From: CAVDRM01 sp963611355
GTDB lineage: Bacteria; Bacillota; Clostridia; Christensenellales; Aristaeellaceae
Assembly (NCBI GenBank): GCA_963611355.1
Contig: CAVDRM010000013.1
Location: 1 to 60,174 of the forward strand
Direction of reading: 5' to 3'
Length of the DNA stretch: 60,174 nucleotides
The notes under the pieces were generated by a model. It worked only from the letters and a program-made list of their open reading frames with translations. It made no database searches and was not told where the DNA came from. The number at the start of each line of letters is the position of its first letter. Positions within the stretch are counted from its first letter, which is position 1. The position numbers and the translations under genes are program-made. Below are positions 16,177-24,359 of the stretch, piece after piece.

Positions 16177-17271
16177 CTATACATAAATGATGGGGACACG
16201 GGCTGTCGCCGCCAGCAGAATTTCATAAGAAATGGTATTCGCCCACGCCGCAAGCTGCTCGGCGTCAATGGTTTCTTTTCCCTGACGGCCAAGCAGAACC
16301 GCCTCTTCGCCGATTCGGACATTCGGTACGGCGCTTACATCGACCATCATTTGGTCCATGCACACGCGCCCCAGCACAGGGCAGCGAACGCCGCCGACCA
16401 GCACCTCGGCCTTGCCGGACAATGCCCGATGATAGCCATCGCCATAGCCGACGGGCAGGGTCGCAATGACGGTCGGTCTTGTTGTCCGATAGGTGCAGCC
16501 GTAGCTGATGCACTCATCGGCCTCAACGGTTTTGATATAGACGATCTCCGTCTTCCATGACAGCGCGGGCTCAACGGAAAGACTGCTTTCCACGGGCGCA
16601 TAGCCGTACATGACAATGCCTGCCCGCACCATGTCAAAGCGTGTCTGCGGATAGCGGAGCAGGGCGGCGCTGGCGGCCGCATGGCGGATGATGCCGCTCG
16701 GCAGCATCGTGCTGAAGTCATTGAAGCGTTCCAGCTGCTTTTCCGTATAGCTGTCGTACTCGGCATCGGCATTGGCAAAATGTGTAAACGCGCCCGTAGC
16801 TTCAATGTTGCCTGACCGCCCAATAGCCTCCAGAACCTCGGCAAGCTCCTCCTTGGAGCAAACGCCTATGCGCCCCATACCGGTATCGAGCTTGATATGC
16901 ACCTGCGGCCTTAACCCCAGTTTTCGGCCCGCTTCGGCCAAATGCTTTACGCTGTTTACATCAAAAACCGTCTGTGTGAGATGATTCTTGACGCTGGCCT
17001 CTGCGCCGCGCTCATTGACGCCGCCCATCACCAAAATCGGCGCAGTGATGCCGTTTTCGCGCAGGTATTCGCCTTCCTCCGCAATGGCGACACCCAGCCA
17101 TTTCGCCCCTGCCTTCAGCGCCGTTTCGGAAACGCGGAGCTGTCCGTGGCCATATGCGTTGGCCTTGACGACGGCAAGCAGGGGAACCTCGCCCATCGCC
17201 ATGCTCAGTTTTCTGACATTATCGGCGATTTTGGAAATATCGACCTCAATCCGTGTCTGGCGATACTGCAA
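16177..17271 (-). CDS. alr: Alanine racemase
   Basis: PLP enzyme converting L- to D-alanine for peptidoglycan. The 364 residues include the PLP lysine in AVVKANAYGHG (Lys36), HIKLDTGMGRIG, and the second catalytic base Tyr in ISYGCTYRT (about 256-260), ending with CMDQMMVDVS and a C-terminal beta domain. The start codon is TTG at 17271, eight bases from a perfect AGGAGG; no better ATG exists. Stop codon TAG. It follows the ACT-domain gene by 12 bases. Confidence 0.95.
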   Translation of the reverse strand: MQYRQTRIEVDISKIADNVRKLSMAMGEVPLLAVVKANAYGHGQLRVSETALKAGAKWLGVAIAEEGEYLRENGITAPILVMGGVNERGAEASVKNHLTQTVFDVNSVKHLAEAGRKLGLRPQVHIKLDTGMGRIGVCSKEELAEVLEAIGRSGNIEATGAFTHFANADAEYDSYTEKQLERFNDFSTMLPSGIIRHAAASAALLRYPQTRFDMVRAGIVMYGYAPVESSLSVEPALSWKTEIVYIKTVEADECISYGCTYRTTRPTVIATLPVGYGDGYHRALSGKAEVLVGGVRCPVLGRVCMDQMMVDVSAVPNVRIGEEAVLLGRQGKETIDAEQLAAWANTISYEILLAATARVPIIYV

Positions 17272-17283
17272 TCCCGTTTCCTC

Positions 17284-17718
17284 CTATGCCAAACGGCAAA
17301 TATCCTCCTGCGCGAGCGTTTTAATCTGATGTGCCGTCAAAATCTGATGCGCCTTGCCGATTTCCTCCACGCGGCAGACAATCAGCGCATTTCCGCCCTT
17401 CTGCCGGACAAAGCTGTACAGATATTCCACGGCAATATCGCCATCGCTCAAATAGGAAAGCACATTCGCAAGGCCGCCCGGCACATCCGGCACAGCCACC
17501 ACCAGCACATCCGTCAGACAGGCAGTGTAGCCGGCTTCCTCGATGATTTGGACCGTGCGCTCGTAGTCGCCCACGATGCCGCGCAGAATGCCGAAGCTCG
17601 TCGTATCCGCAATGGAAAGAGACACAAGGTCGATGTTGTTGTCAGCCAGCAGTTTGGTAAAGTCAGCCAGCTTGCCCTTCGTGTTCTCGATAAACACCGA
17701 AATCTGCTTGACGTACAA
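17284..17718 (-). CDS. Tandem ACT-domain protein
   Basis: A 144-residue protein made of two ACT domains: residues 1-67 (VKQISVFIENTKGKLADFTK...) and 68-144 (CLTDVLVVAVPDVPGGLANVL...). Such proteins often sit beside paaK-type ligases and are thought to sense amino acids or related ligands. The TTG at 17718 is the likely start: AAGGGAG lies eight bases upstream and relatives begin (M)YVKQISVF; the ATG at 17736 has no ribosome site and contains the real one. Stop codon TAG. It follows the paaK-like stop by 29 bases. Confidence 0.88.
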   Translation of the reverse strand: MYVKQISVFIENTKGKLADFTKLLADNNIDLVSLSIADTTSFGILRGIVGDYERTVQIIEEAGYTACLTDVLVVAVPDVPGGLANVLSYLSDGDIAVEYLYSFVRQKGGNALIVCRVEEIGKAHQILTAHQIKTLAQEDICRLA

Positions 17719-17747
17719 TACGGTCACTCCCTTCATTCAATCGCTTG

Positions 17748-19049
17748 TTACAGCGTGCGATGGTCAATCACACGCCTGGCCTTTCCTTCAAAGCGCGGCA
17801 GGCTTCCGGGCTGACACAGCTTCACGCTGATATGCACCAAAACATCCGAGGCCAAAGCCGTTTCAAGCTGCGCCCGCAGCCGCTCGATATCGCGCACCGT
17901 ATCGCCGACCAGGTTTTTGGACAGCTCCACCTGCACCTCGATGGTATCCAGCGTTCCCGCCCTATCCACAACAATCATATAATGCGGCGCGACGCCCTCA
18001 AAGCGAAGCAGGGTATGCTCAATCTGGGACGGGAAAACATTCACGCCGCGAATAATCAGCATATCGTCCGACCGCGCATGGACGCGGCGCATCCGAATGT
18101 GCGTCCGTCCGCAGGGACAGGGCGCATCCGTCAGGCAGCTGATATCGTGCGTCCGATAGCGCAGCAGCGGCATGCCGCGCTTGGTCAGCGTTGTGAACAC
18201 AAGCTCGCCCTCTTCCCCGTTGGGGAGCGGATTTCCGTCTTCATCAATGATTTCCGGCAGGAAATGGTCCTCCCAGATGTGCAGCCCGTGCCGCTCCGCG
18301 CATTCGATGGCAACGCCCGGCCCCATCATCTCGGTCAGGCCGTAAATGTCAAATGCCTTGATGTGCAGTTTTTTCTCAAGCTGTGTCCGCATCTCATCCG
18401 TCCACGGCTCTGCACCGAACACGCCTGTTTTTAAGGAAAGCTCGCCGATGTCGATACCCTGCGAGAGGTAGGCGTCCGCCAGCGTCAGCGCATAAGACGG
18501 CGTACAGCAAAGCGTCGTCGCGTGAAAGTCCTTGAGCAGCATCAGCTGGCGTTTCGTATTGCCGCCGCTGACGGGAACAACGGATGCTCCGATTTTTTCG
18601 GCTCCGTAATGCACGCCCAAGCCGCCGGTGAACAGGCCGTAACCATAGGCCACATGAACGACAGAGCCGCGCCGCACCTCCGCGCCGGTCAGCCCGCGTG
18701 CGATAAGCTCCGCCCAGTTGTTTAAGTCACCCTGCGTATAGCCCGCCACGGTGGGCTTGCCCGTCGTGCCGGAGGAGGCATGGATGCGGACGATATCGCT
18801 TTGCGGAACGGCAAAGAGGCCGAACGGATAATGCTCCCGAAGATCCTGCTTGGTCGTAAAGGGCAGATAACGGACATCCTCCGCCGCCCGAATATCGTTC
18901 GGCGTCACGCCGAGCGCCTGCATTTTTTTATAATAAAACGGGACATTTTCATACACATGCTTAACCAATGCATGGAGCCGTTCTCCCTGAAGCGCATGAA
19001 GCTCATCACGAGACATGGTCTCCGTCTGTTGATTCCAATACTCCGCCAT
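17748..19049 (-). CDS. paaK: Phenylacetate-CoA ligase-like adenylate-forming enzyme
   Basis: AMP-forming aryl-acetate CoA ligase. The 433 residues include the nucleotide motif HASSGTTGKPTVAGYT (about 91-106), FGAEPWTDEMR, DIYGLTEMMGPGVA, the hinge segment LRYRTHDIS and GVNVFPSQIE in the C-terminal lid. Only PaaK with the ACT protein is found, without paa catabolic genes, which in anaerobic Clostridia usually means re-activation of aryl acids from amino-acid fermentation. The exact substrate is not shown by sequence. Confidence 0.9.
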   Translation of the reverse strand: MAEYWNQQTETMSRDELHALQGERLHALVKHVYENVPFYYKKMQALGVTPNDIRAAEDVRYLPFTTKQDLREHYPFGLFAVPQSDIVRIHASSGTTGKPTVAGYTQGDLNNWAELIARGLTGAEVRRGSVVHVAYGYGLFTGGLGVHYGAEKIGASVVPVSGGNTKRQLMLLKDFHATTLCCTPSYALTLADAYLSQGIDIGELSLKTGVFGAEPWTDEMRTQLEKKLHIKAFDIYGLTEMMGPGVAIECAERHGLHIWEDHFLPEIIDEDGNPLPNGEEGELVFTTLTKRGMPLLRYRTHDISCLTDAPCPCGRTHIRMRRVHARSDDMLIIRGVNVFPSQIEHTLLRFEGVAPHYMIVVDRAGTLDTIEVQVELSKNLVGDTVRDIERLRAQLETALASDVLVHISVKLCQPGSLPRFEGKARRVIDHRTL

Positions 19050-19099
19050 CGTTTAACTCCCTTGAAGCGGGCATTTCACTGTATGTTCCCGCCCCTGTA

Positions 19100-19105
19100 T
19101 TATAT
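19100..19105 (-). promoter_or_regulatory. Candidate -10 element of the paaK-ACT-alr operon
   Basis: A leftward TATAAT about 50 bases before the paaK ATG. The matching -35 is poor (only two of six bases at 17-base spacing), so this may need an activator or be fortuitous. Confidence 0.35.
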
Positions 19106-19165
19106 CAAATAAATCGAAAAAATGAAAGTGGGGCAAAAACGTTGCCATATCCGCGCCATTTTTGC

Positions 19166-19903
19166 TTATGGAAGCTCTGTGCCGCGTGCCCTTAACATTT
19201 CCTTTTCTTTTTTTGTCAGCGCTGTCTTTGTCAGCATTTCCGGCCGCCTTTCAGCCGTTGTCAGGATGGCCTGTTCGCGCCGCCATGCGGCGATTTTGGC
19301 ATGGTCGCCGCTCAGCAGCACAGGCGGCACCTGCATGTCCTCAAACACCCGCGGACGGGTATACTGAGGATATTCCAGCAGCCCCTCATCGGAAAAGCTC
19401 TCATCCTCCGGACTGTCCGCGCTGCCCAAGACGCCGGGGACAAGCCGGCTGACGCAGTCCACCAGCGCCATAGCCGCGACCTCGCCGCCGGTCAGAACAT
19501 AATCGCCGATAGAAATTTCCATGTCGATGTATTTATCCAAAACGCGCTGATCCACGCCCTCATAATGCCCACAGAGCAAAACAAGCTCCTTTTCCTCTGA
19601 CAGCTTCCGCGCCAGCCGCTGCGTCAGCACCGTGCCGCGGGGACTCATATATATTTTCTTTCCCGAAAATCCGTCTCCCGTGACAGACTTGATGGCGTCC
19701 GCAACGGGCTGGGGGGTCATCAGCATGCCCGCGCCGCCGCCAAACGGATAGTCATCCGTATTTTTATGCTTGCAGGCTGAAAAAGGGCGTATATCAACTG
19801 CCTGCACATCCATCAGTCCGTTCTGAATCGCCCTGCCTAAAATGCTGGAAGCCAGAACGCTGTCAAACATTTCGGGAAAAATCGTCAGAATCGTAATCTT
19901 CAT
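19166..19903 (-). CDS. trmD: tRNA (guanine37-N1)-methyltransferase
   Basis: SPOUT-fold enzyme that methylates G37 of tRNAs to prevent frameshifting. The 245 residues show KITILTIFPEMFDSVL, YPFGGGAGMLM, the trefoil-knot segment CGHYEGVDQRV and ISIGDYVLTGGEVAAM, and the C-terminal QYTRPRVFEDMQVPPVLLSG. It overlaps rimM by four bases (ATGA). Last gene of the ylxM-ffh-rpsP-khpA-rimM-trmD operon; no strong terminator is seen after it, only a five-base-pair stem. Confidence 0.97.
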   Translation of the reverse strand: MKITILTIFPEMFDSVLASSILGRAIQNGLMDVQAVDIRPFSACKHKNTDDYPFGGGAGMLMTPQPVADAIKSVTGDGFSGKKIYMSPRGTVLTQRLARKLSEEKELVLLCGHYEGVDQRVLDKYIDMEISIGDYVLTGGEVAAMALVDCVSRLVPGVLGSADSPEDESFSDEGLLEYPQYTRPRVFEDMQVPPVLLSGDHAKIAAWRREQAILTTAERRPEMLTKTALTKKEKEMLRARGTELP

Positions 19904-20433
19904 GGTTCACGTTCATAGACGGCAAACTCGTGCAGCCTGCCGTCATCAAGCACCATGCGCTGCGCCTCAACGTCCGTTTCAAGCACGACCTGCTTCAGCG
20001 CCGGAAGCAGCATTTCTCCCCGCGCCGTTTTAAACACATAGACATCGTGTGCGCCGGGCTGCATCACATCAACGAGCGTGCCGATTTCGCTTCCCTTGGT
20101 GTTATAGGCTATGCAGCCTATCAAATCGCAGATGAAGAATTCGTTTTCTTTCAGCTTTCGTGCGTGCGCCCTGTCCACATACAGCATCAGTCCGCGCTGT
20201 TTTTCAGCATCGTTGCGCGTCCGCGCATCATCCAGCCGCAGGTAGACAAAGCCGTCCTGCCGCACAGAAGCATCCTCAACATGAACGGAACGGTAGCCGT
20301 TATCTTCTTGTACGTATGCGCTGTCTAATTCGCAGAAGCGCTCCGGAGCATCCGTATCGGGACGCACCTTAACAAGCCCGTCAACCCCCTGCGGACGCAG
20401 CACCTGACCTATTAAAATATACGCTGACAGCAT
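19900..20433 (-). CDS. rimM: Ribosome maturation factor RimM
   Basis: Binds S19 and helps mature the 30S head. The 177 residues begin YILIGQVLRPQGVDGLVKVRP (the RimM N-domain signature, with QGVDG replacing the common HGxxG) and continue into a PRC-barrel domain (DLIGCIAYNTKGSEIGTLVDV ... LLPALKQVVLETDVEAQRM). The start at 20433 is set by AAAGG upstream and family length; the frame is open further upstream without RimM likeness. Confidence 0.93.
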   Translation of the reverse strand: MLSAYILIGQVLRPQGVDGLVKVRPDTDAPERFCELDSAYVQEDNGYRSVHVEDASVRQDGFVYLRLDDARTRNDAEKQRGLMLYVDRAHARKLKENEFFICDLIGCIAYNTKGSEIGTLVDVMQPGAHDVYVFKTARGEMLLPALKQVVLETDVEAQRMVLDDGRLHEFAVYEREP

Positions 20434-20500
20434 AACGCGAAAGCCTTTCTGTAGAATAAACCGCGGGCGGTCACAGGGCGTGTCCGTCCGCGGTCTGAAA

Positions 20501-20728
20501 TCACTGGATTTCAACAAAAACCGGCTTGCTGTTCTTGGCGGTCGCCGCCTTGACAACAGAGCGAATCGCCTTGGCGATGCGCCCCTGCTTGCCGATTACC
20601 TTGCCCATATCCTCCTGAGCAACATTCAGCTCCAGGATGATTGCCTCAGGTCCTTCTGTCGCGGTCACCTGAACGGCTTCGGGATGATCCACCAGCGATT
20701 GTGCCAAATATTGGACGAGCTCCTGCAT
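20501..20728 (-). CDS. khpA: KhpA, KH-domain RNA-binding protein
   Basis: A 75-residue single KH-domain protein with the nucleic-acid loop GKVIGKQGRIAKAIR. In Gram-positives KhpA forms a complex with KhpB/Jag (also in this window) that binds many RNAs. Position between rpsP and rimM is conserved in Firmicutes. Confidence 0.95.
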   Translation of the reverse strand: MQELVQYLAQSLVDHPEAVQVTATEGPEAIILELNVAQEDMGKVIGKQGRIAKAIRSVVKAATAKNSKPVFVEIQ

Positions 20729-20750
20729 GGAATCCCCTTTCTATCGAGGG

Positions 20751-20999
20751 TCAGCCTTCGATTGCACCGGATTTTTTGAGCAGCACACGCACGGTCTCGG
20801 TCGGCTGAGCGCCGTTCTTCATCCAAGTGACAGCCTTTTCATTATCAACCTTGATTTCAGCGGGCTTCTTCATGGGGTCATAATAACCGATTTCTTCGAC
20901 GAAACGGCCATCACGCGGGGAGCGGCAATCCGCAACCACGATGCGATAGAAGGGCTTTTTCTTCATGCCCATTCTCTTGAGACGAATTTTGACTGCCAT
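20751..20999 (-). CDS. rpsP: 30S ribosomal protein S16
   Basis: An 82-residue protein starting VKIRLKRMGMKKKPFYRIVV with ADCRSPRDGRFVEEIGYYDP, both diagnostic of S16. It follows ffh by 68 bases and precedes khpA by 22 bases. ATG preceded by AGGAGG. Confidence 0.97.
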   Translation of the reverse strand: MAVKIRLKRMGMKKKPFYRIVVADCRSPRDGRFVEEIGYYDPMKKPAEIKVDNEKAVTWMKNGAQPTETVRVLLKKSGAIEG

Positions 21000-21067
21000 G
21001 TTGGTATTCCTCCTGAATGTTTGTTGTATCTATGTCAATCATAAGGGACTTATGATGACCGCGTTGG

Positions 21068-22402
21068 TTATTTGCCCATCTGCTGCATTTTGCGCATCAG
21101 GCCTTTTTTGTTGCCCATCATCTGCTTAATCATTTGTCTCGCCTGTTCAAACTGGCGCATGAGCTGGTTGACATCCTGCACCGTGACGCCCGCACCGGCA
21201 GCAATGCGCTTTCTGCGGGAAGCGTTCAAAATGTCCGGATGACGGCGCTCCTTGGGGGTCATGCTGCGAATGATGGCCTCCGGCTTTTTCATCGCCTTTT
21301 CGTCGATTTCGACATTCTTGAGCTTTGAGCCGATGCCGGGCAGCATGCCCAAGACGCTTTGCAGCGAGCCCATTTTTTTCATCTGCTGCATCTGCTCCAA
21401 ATAGTCCTCCAAGTCCAAATCCGTCGGCTGCTTTTTCTTTGACTTTTCGGCCTTTTCAAGCTCTTTTTGCTCAAACGCCTCCGTCGCCTTTTCAATCAGC
21501 GTCAGCATATCGCCCATGCCGAGGATGCGGGAAGACATACGCTCCGGATGGAACGGCTCGATATCCGTGAGCTTTTCACCCGTTCCGGCGAATTTAATGG
21601 GCTTGCCGGTGACGGCACGGACGGACAGCGCCGCGCCGCCGCGTGTATCGCTGTCCAGCTTGGTGATGATCACGCCGTCAATGGAGAGCCGCTCATTAAA
21701 GGACTTGGCGACATTCACTGCGTCCTGTCCCGTCATAGCGTCGACCACCAGCAGAATTTCCTGCGGCTTTACGGCGGCCTTGACGCGTTCCAGCTCCTCC
21801 ATCAGCGCCTCATCGACATGAAGGCGGCCGGCGGTATCGATAATCAGCACATCGTTGCCGTAATAGCGGGCATAGTCAACCGCTTCCTTGGCTGTCTTCA
21901 CGGGGTCTTGCGTTCCCTTTTCAAAGACGGGAACATTCACCTGTGCGCCGACGACCTGAAGCTGTTTGATGGCGGCCGGTCGATAAATATCGCAGGCGGC
22001 CAGCATAGGCTTTTTGCCGAGCTTTGTCAGGTAAAGAGCGAGCTTGGCCGCCATCGTGGTTTTACCTGCACCCTGAAGGCCGCAGAGCATATAAATGGTG
22101 GGAACGCTCGGCGACCATGTGAGCTTGGCGTTCGAGCCGCCCATTAAGGCGGTCAGTTCTTCATTGACGATTTTGATGACCTGCTGGCCTGCGTTCAAGG
22201 TGGAAAGAATTTCCGTGCCGATGCAGCGCTCACTGACCTTTTTCACAAAGTCCTTGACGACCGTATAGTTGACATCGGCCTCAAGCAGCGCCATGCGCAC
22301 CTCACGCATGGCATCCTTGATGTTCTGCTCCGTCAATTTACCTTTTCCGGTCAGCTTCTTAAAGGCATTTTGCAGTTTTTCGGATAGGCCCTCAAATGCC
22401 AT
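21068..22402 (-). CDS. ffh: Signal recognition particle protein Ffh
   Basis: GTPase that binds signal sequences with SRP RNA and docks to FtsY. The 444 residues comprise the N domain (1-90), the G domain with GLQGAGKTTMAAKLA (P-loop near 108), DTAGRLHVDEALMEEL and TKLDSDTRGGAALS, and the Met-rich M domain ending QMIKQMMGNKKGLMRKMQQMGK. It starts three bases after the ylxM stop. Its receptor FtsY is at 40160-41059. Confidence 0.97.
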   Translation of the reverse strand: MAFEGLSEKLQNAFKKLTGKGKLTEQNIKDAMREVRMALLEADVNYTVVKDFVKKVSERCIGTEILSTLNAGQQVIKIVNEELTALMGGSNAKLTWSPSVPTIYMLCGLQGAGKTTMAAKLALYLTKLGKKPMLAACDIYRPAAIKQLQVVGAQVNVPVFEKGTQDPVKTAKEAVDYARYYGNDVLIIDTAGRLHVDEALMEELERVKAAVKPQEILLVVDAMTGQDAVNVAKSFNERLSIDGVIITKLDSDTRGGAALSVRAVTGKPIKFAGTGEKLTDIEPFHPERMSSRILGMGDMLTLIEKATEAFEQKELEKAEKSKKKQPTDLDLEDYLEQMQQMKKMGSLQSVLGMLPGIGSKLKNVEIDEKAMKKPEAIIRSMTPKERRHPDILNASRRKRIAAGAGVTVQDVNQLMRQFEQARQMIKQMMGNKKGLMRKMQQMGK

Positions 22403-22405
22403 GCT

Positions 22406-22780
22406 TTACTTCTCCTCCTCGCCCTTTAAGGCATTCAGCGCTTGCAGGGCGGATGATAAATAGGACACTGTATCTTCCGTTGCGCGGACTTTTTTCAGCG
22501 CCTCCATACAGTGATCAAGCTGCTCCTCCGTCCGTTGAAAACGGGCGCACAGCCCCAGCTTTTCCTCGAATTGGCTGAGCTGCTGACCGGCGCGCTGAAC
22601 GGTATCGTGAACGCTTTGACGACTGACGCCGAACTGCTCCGCAATCTCCGTCAATGTCAAATCCTCTTCGTAATACAGGCGCAGGATTTCCTGCTGATTG
22701 TCCGTCAGCAGTGCGCCGTAAAAGGCAAGCAGCCAAACCGTTTCAACCTTCTTCCCCATCGCGGATTGAAAGGTATCCAT
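22406..22780 (-). CDS. ylxM: YlxM, SRP-operon helix-turn-helix protein (UPF0122)
   Basis: A 124-residue protein whose core resembles sigma-factor region 4: LTDNQQEILRLYYEEDLTLTEIAEQFGVSRQSVHDTVQRAG. It nearly always precedes ffh in Firmicutes and is thought to modulate SRP function. ATG with GGGAG eight bases upstream; a strong promoter and a palindrome lie directly upstream. Confidence 0.93.
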   Translation of the reverse strand: MDTFQSAMGKKVETVWLLAFYGALLTDNQQEILRLYYEEDLTLTEIAEQFGVSRQSVHDTVQRAGQQLSQFEEKLGLCARFQRTEEQLDHCMEALKKVRATEDTVSYLSSALQALNALKGEEEK

Positions 22781-22804
22781 CCGAACTGCTCCCTTCCTTG
22801 TTCA

Positions 22805-22826
22805 TGTCAAGCAATGCCGCTTGACA
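22805..22826. repeat. Palindrome between the ylxM promoter and its start codon
   Basis: Perfect 8-base arms TGTCAAGC / GCTTGACA (22805-22812, 22819-22826) around a 6-base centre. It lies about 8-29 bases downstream of the -10 box, in the leader. It could be a repressor operator or a leader hairpin. The same 8-mer forms the promoter's -35 region at 22856-22863. Confidence 0.6.
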
Positions 22827-22833
22827 ATGAAAT

Positions 22834-22861
22834 ATTATACCAAATAATCCCGCGTTGTCAA
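22834..22861 (-). promoter_or_regulatory. Promoter of the ylxM-ffh-rpsP-khpA-rimM-trmD operon
   Basis: Leftward consensus TTGACA (22856-22861), 16-base spacer, consensus TATAAT (22834-22839). Confidence 0.87.
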
Positions 22862-22882
22862 GCATTTTCCCTTTACAAATTC

Positions 22883-22923
22883 AAAAAGACCTGCCGCCAG
22901 CAAAATACGGACGGCAAGTCTTT
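22883..22923 (-). terminator. Intrinsic terminator of the decarboxylase operon
   Basis: Twelve-base-pair stem (arms 22885-22896 and 22912-22923, one G-U pair) followed leftward by TTTTTGAATTT, about 20 bases past the oadA stop. It insulates the ylxM promoter. Confidence 0.9.
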
Positions 22924-22943
22924 ATCAACATATGCATGAAGGA

Positions 22944-24344
22944 TTAGACGGGCATCGTTTCATCCTTTTTGTCATACTGGGTGGGGTCGGCCTTGAGCTG
23001 CTTGGCCTGGCGCGCTTCAAAGAACTTGGTCGCAACCTGCGGGAACAGCGCGTAGGACAGCACATCCTCCTCCTGCTGGCTGAAACGAGCCATTTCCTTG
23101 CGGTAGCCTTCCAGCTCCGGCTTCAGGTCATCGGCGGGACGATAGGTAATGACCTTGTCATTGCCGATGCACTTCTTGCGGACATCCTCGTCCACGGGAG
23201 CAGGCAGACGGCCGTATTCGCCGCGCAGAAGCGCTTTGGATTCCTTGGGCACCATCTTATAGCGCTCGCCGCTCAGAACATTCATAACGGCCTGTGTGCC
23301 GACAATCTGGCTGGTCGGGGTAACAAGCGGCGGATAGCCGAAGTCCTTGCGGACACGCGGCACTTCTTCCAGCACCTGATAGTACTTGTCCATCGCACCC
23401 GCCTGCTTGAGCTGGCCGATGAGGTTGGACAGCATCCCGCCAGGCACCTGATACTGCAGCGCCTTGGCGTTCACGGCCAGCACCTTGCCCGGATCGCGCC
23501 AGCCGTCCTTGGTGAGCCTATCGGCCACTCCGCGGAAGTGCTCGGCAATCTTGGCCAGAAGCTCGAAATCAAGGCCGGTGTCGTATTCCGTGCCCTTCAG
23601 GGTCGCTACCAGAGACTCGGTTGCAGGCTGAGACGTGCCGCCGCCCAGAGGAGACAGCGCGGTGTCAACCACATCAACGCCCGCTTCAATGGCCTTCAGC
23701 AGGGTCATTGCGCCCGTTCCGGCTGTATCATGCGTATGCAGAACGACCGGCAGCTTCGTGTTGGCCTTGATTTTCTTAATCAGAGAATAAGCACTGTAGG
23801 GCAGCAGCAGACCGGCCATATCCTTGATGCAGATAAGGTCGGCGCCCATGCTCTCAATGTCCTTGGCGAGCTTCACGAAATACTCCTCCGTGTGAACGGG
23901 AGAGGTCGTGTAGCTCATGGCCACTTCAGCCGTGCCGCCGTACTTCTTGGTGGCGGAAACAGCCTTCTCCATGTTGCGCAGATCATTCAGCGCATCAAAG
24001 GTGCGGATGATGTCAATGCCGTTGTCGATGGACTTCTTGACAAAGAAATCGACCACGTCATCGGCATAATGCTTGTAACCTAAGATGTTCTGGCCGCGCA
24101 GCAGCATTTGCAGCTTGGTATTGGGCAGCGCCTTGCGCAGCTTGCGCAGACGCTCCCACGGGTCTTCATCCAAAAAGCGCAGGCAGCTGTCAAAGGTCGC
24201 TCCGCCCCAGCACTCCAAGGAATAATAGCCGACCTTGTCCAGCATTTCGCAGGCGGGCAGCATTTCATCCAGACGCATACGGGTCGCGGCCTGAGACTGG
24301 TGCGCATCACGCAGGATGGTATCTGTAATTTGAACCTTTGCCAT
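22944..24344 (-). CDS. oadA: Oxaloacetate decarboxylase alpha / pyruvate carboxylase subunit B-type carboxyltransferase
   Basis: Transfers a carboxyl group between an oxo-acid (oxaloacetate/pyruvate) and biotin. The 466 residues show ITDTILRDAHQSQAATRMR (start of the TIM barrel), metal ligands in VVLHTHDTAGTG, and the carbamylated-lysine segment LICIKDMAGLL. The protein ends soon after the carboxyltransferase core (YDKKDETMPV) with no biotinyl domain; the separate carrier at 25869-26240 would supply it. Last gene of the five-gene operon, 15 bases after the beta subunit. Confidence 0.92.
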   Translation of the reverse strand: MAKVQITDTILRDAHQSQAATRMRLDEMLPACEMLDKVGYYSLECWGGATFDSCLRFLDEDPWERLRKLRKALPNTKLQMLLRGQNILGYKHYADDVVDFFVKKSIDNGIDIIRTFDALNDLRNMEKAVSATKKYGGTAEVAMSYTTSPVHTEEYFVKLAKDIESMGADLICIKDMAGLLLPYSAYSLIKKIKANTKLPVVLHTHDTAGTGAMTLLKAIEAGVDVVDTALSPLGGGTSQPATESLVATLKGTEYDTGLDFELLAKIAEHFRGVADRLTKDGWRDPGKVLAVNAKALQYQVPGGMLSNLIGQLKQAGAMDKYYQVLEEVPRVRKDFGYPPLVTPTSQIVGTQAVMNVLSGERYKMVPKESKALLRGEYGRLPAPVDEDVRKKCIGNDKVITYRPADDLKPELEGYRKEMARFSQQEEDVLSYALFPQVATKFFEARQAKQLKADPTQYDKKDETMPV

Positions 24345-24359
24345 AGTCTTTTTCCTCCC

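Noticed and set aside
22819..22849. Possible rightward promoter from TTGACA at 22821
   Set aside because: No acceptable -10 at 16-18 bases, and no rightward gene follows; the hexamer is explained by the palindrome.
22932..24083. 383-codon open frame on the plus strand
   Set aside because: Antisense to oadA; high-GC codon bias leaves the opposite strand open by chance.
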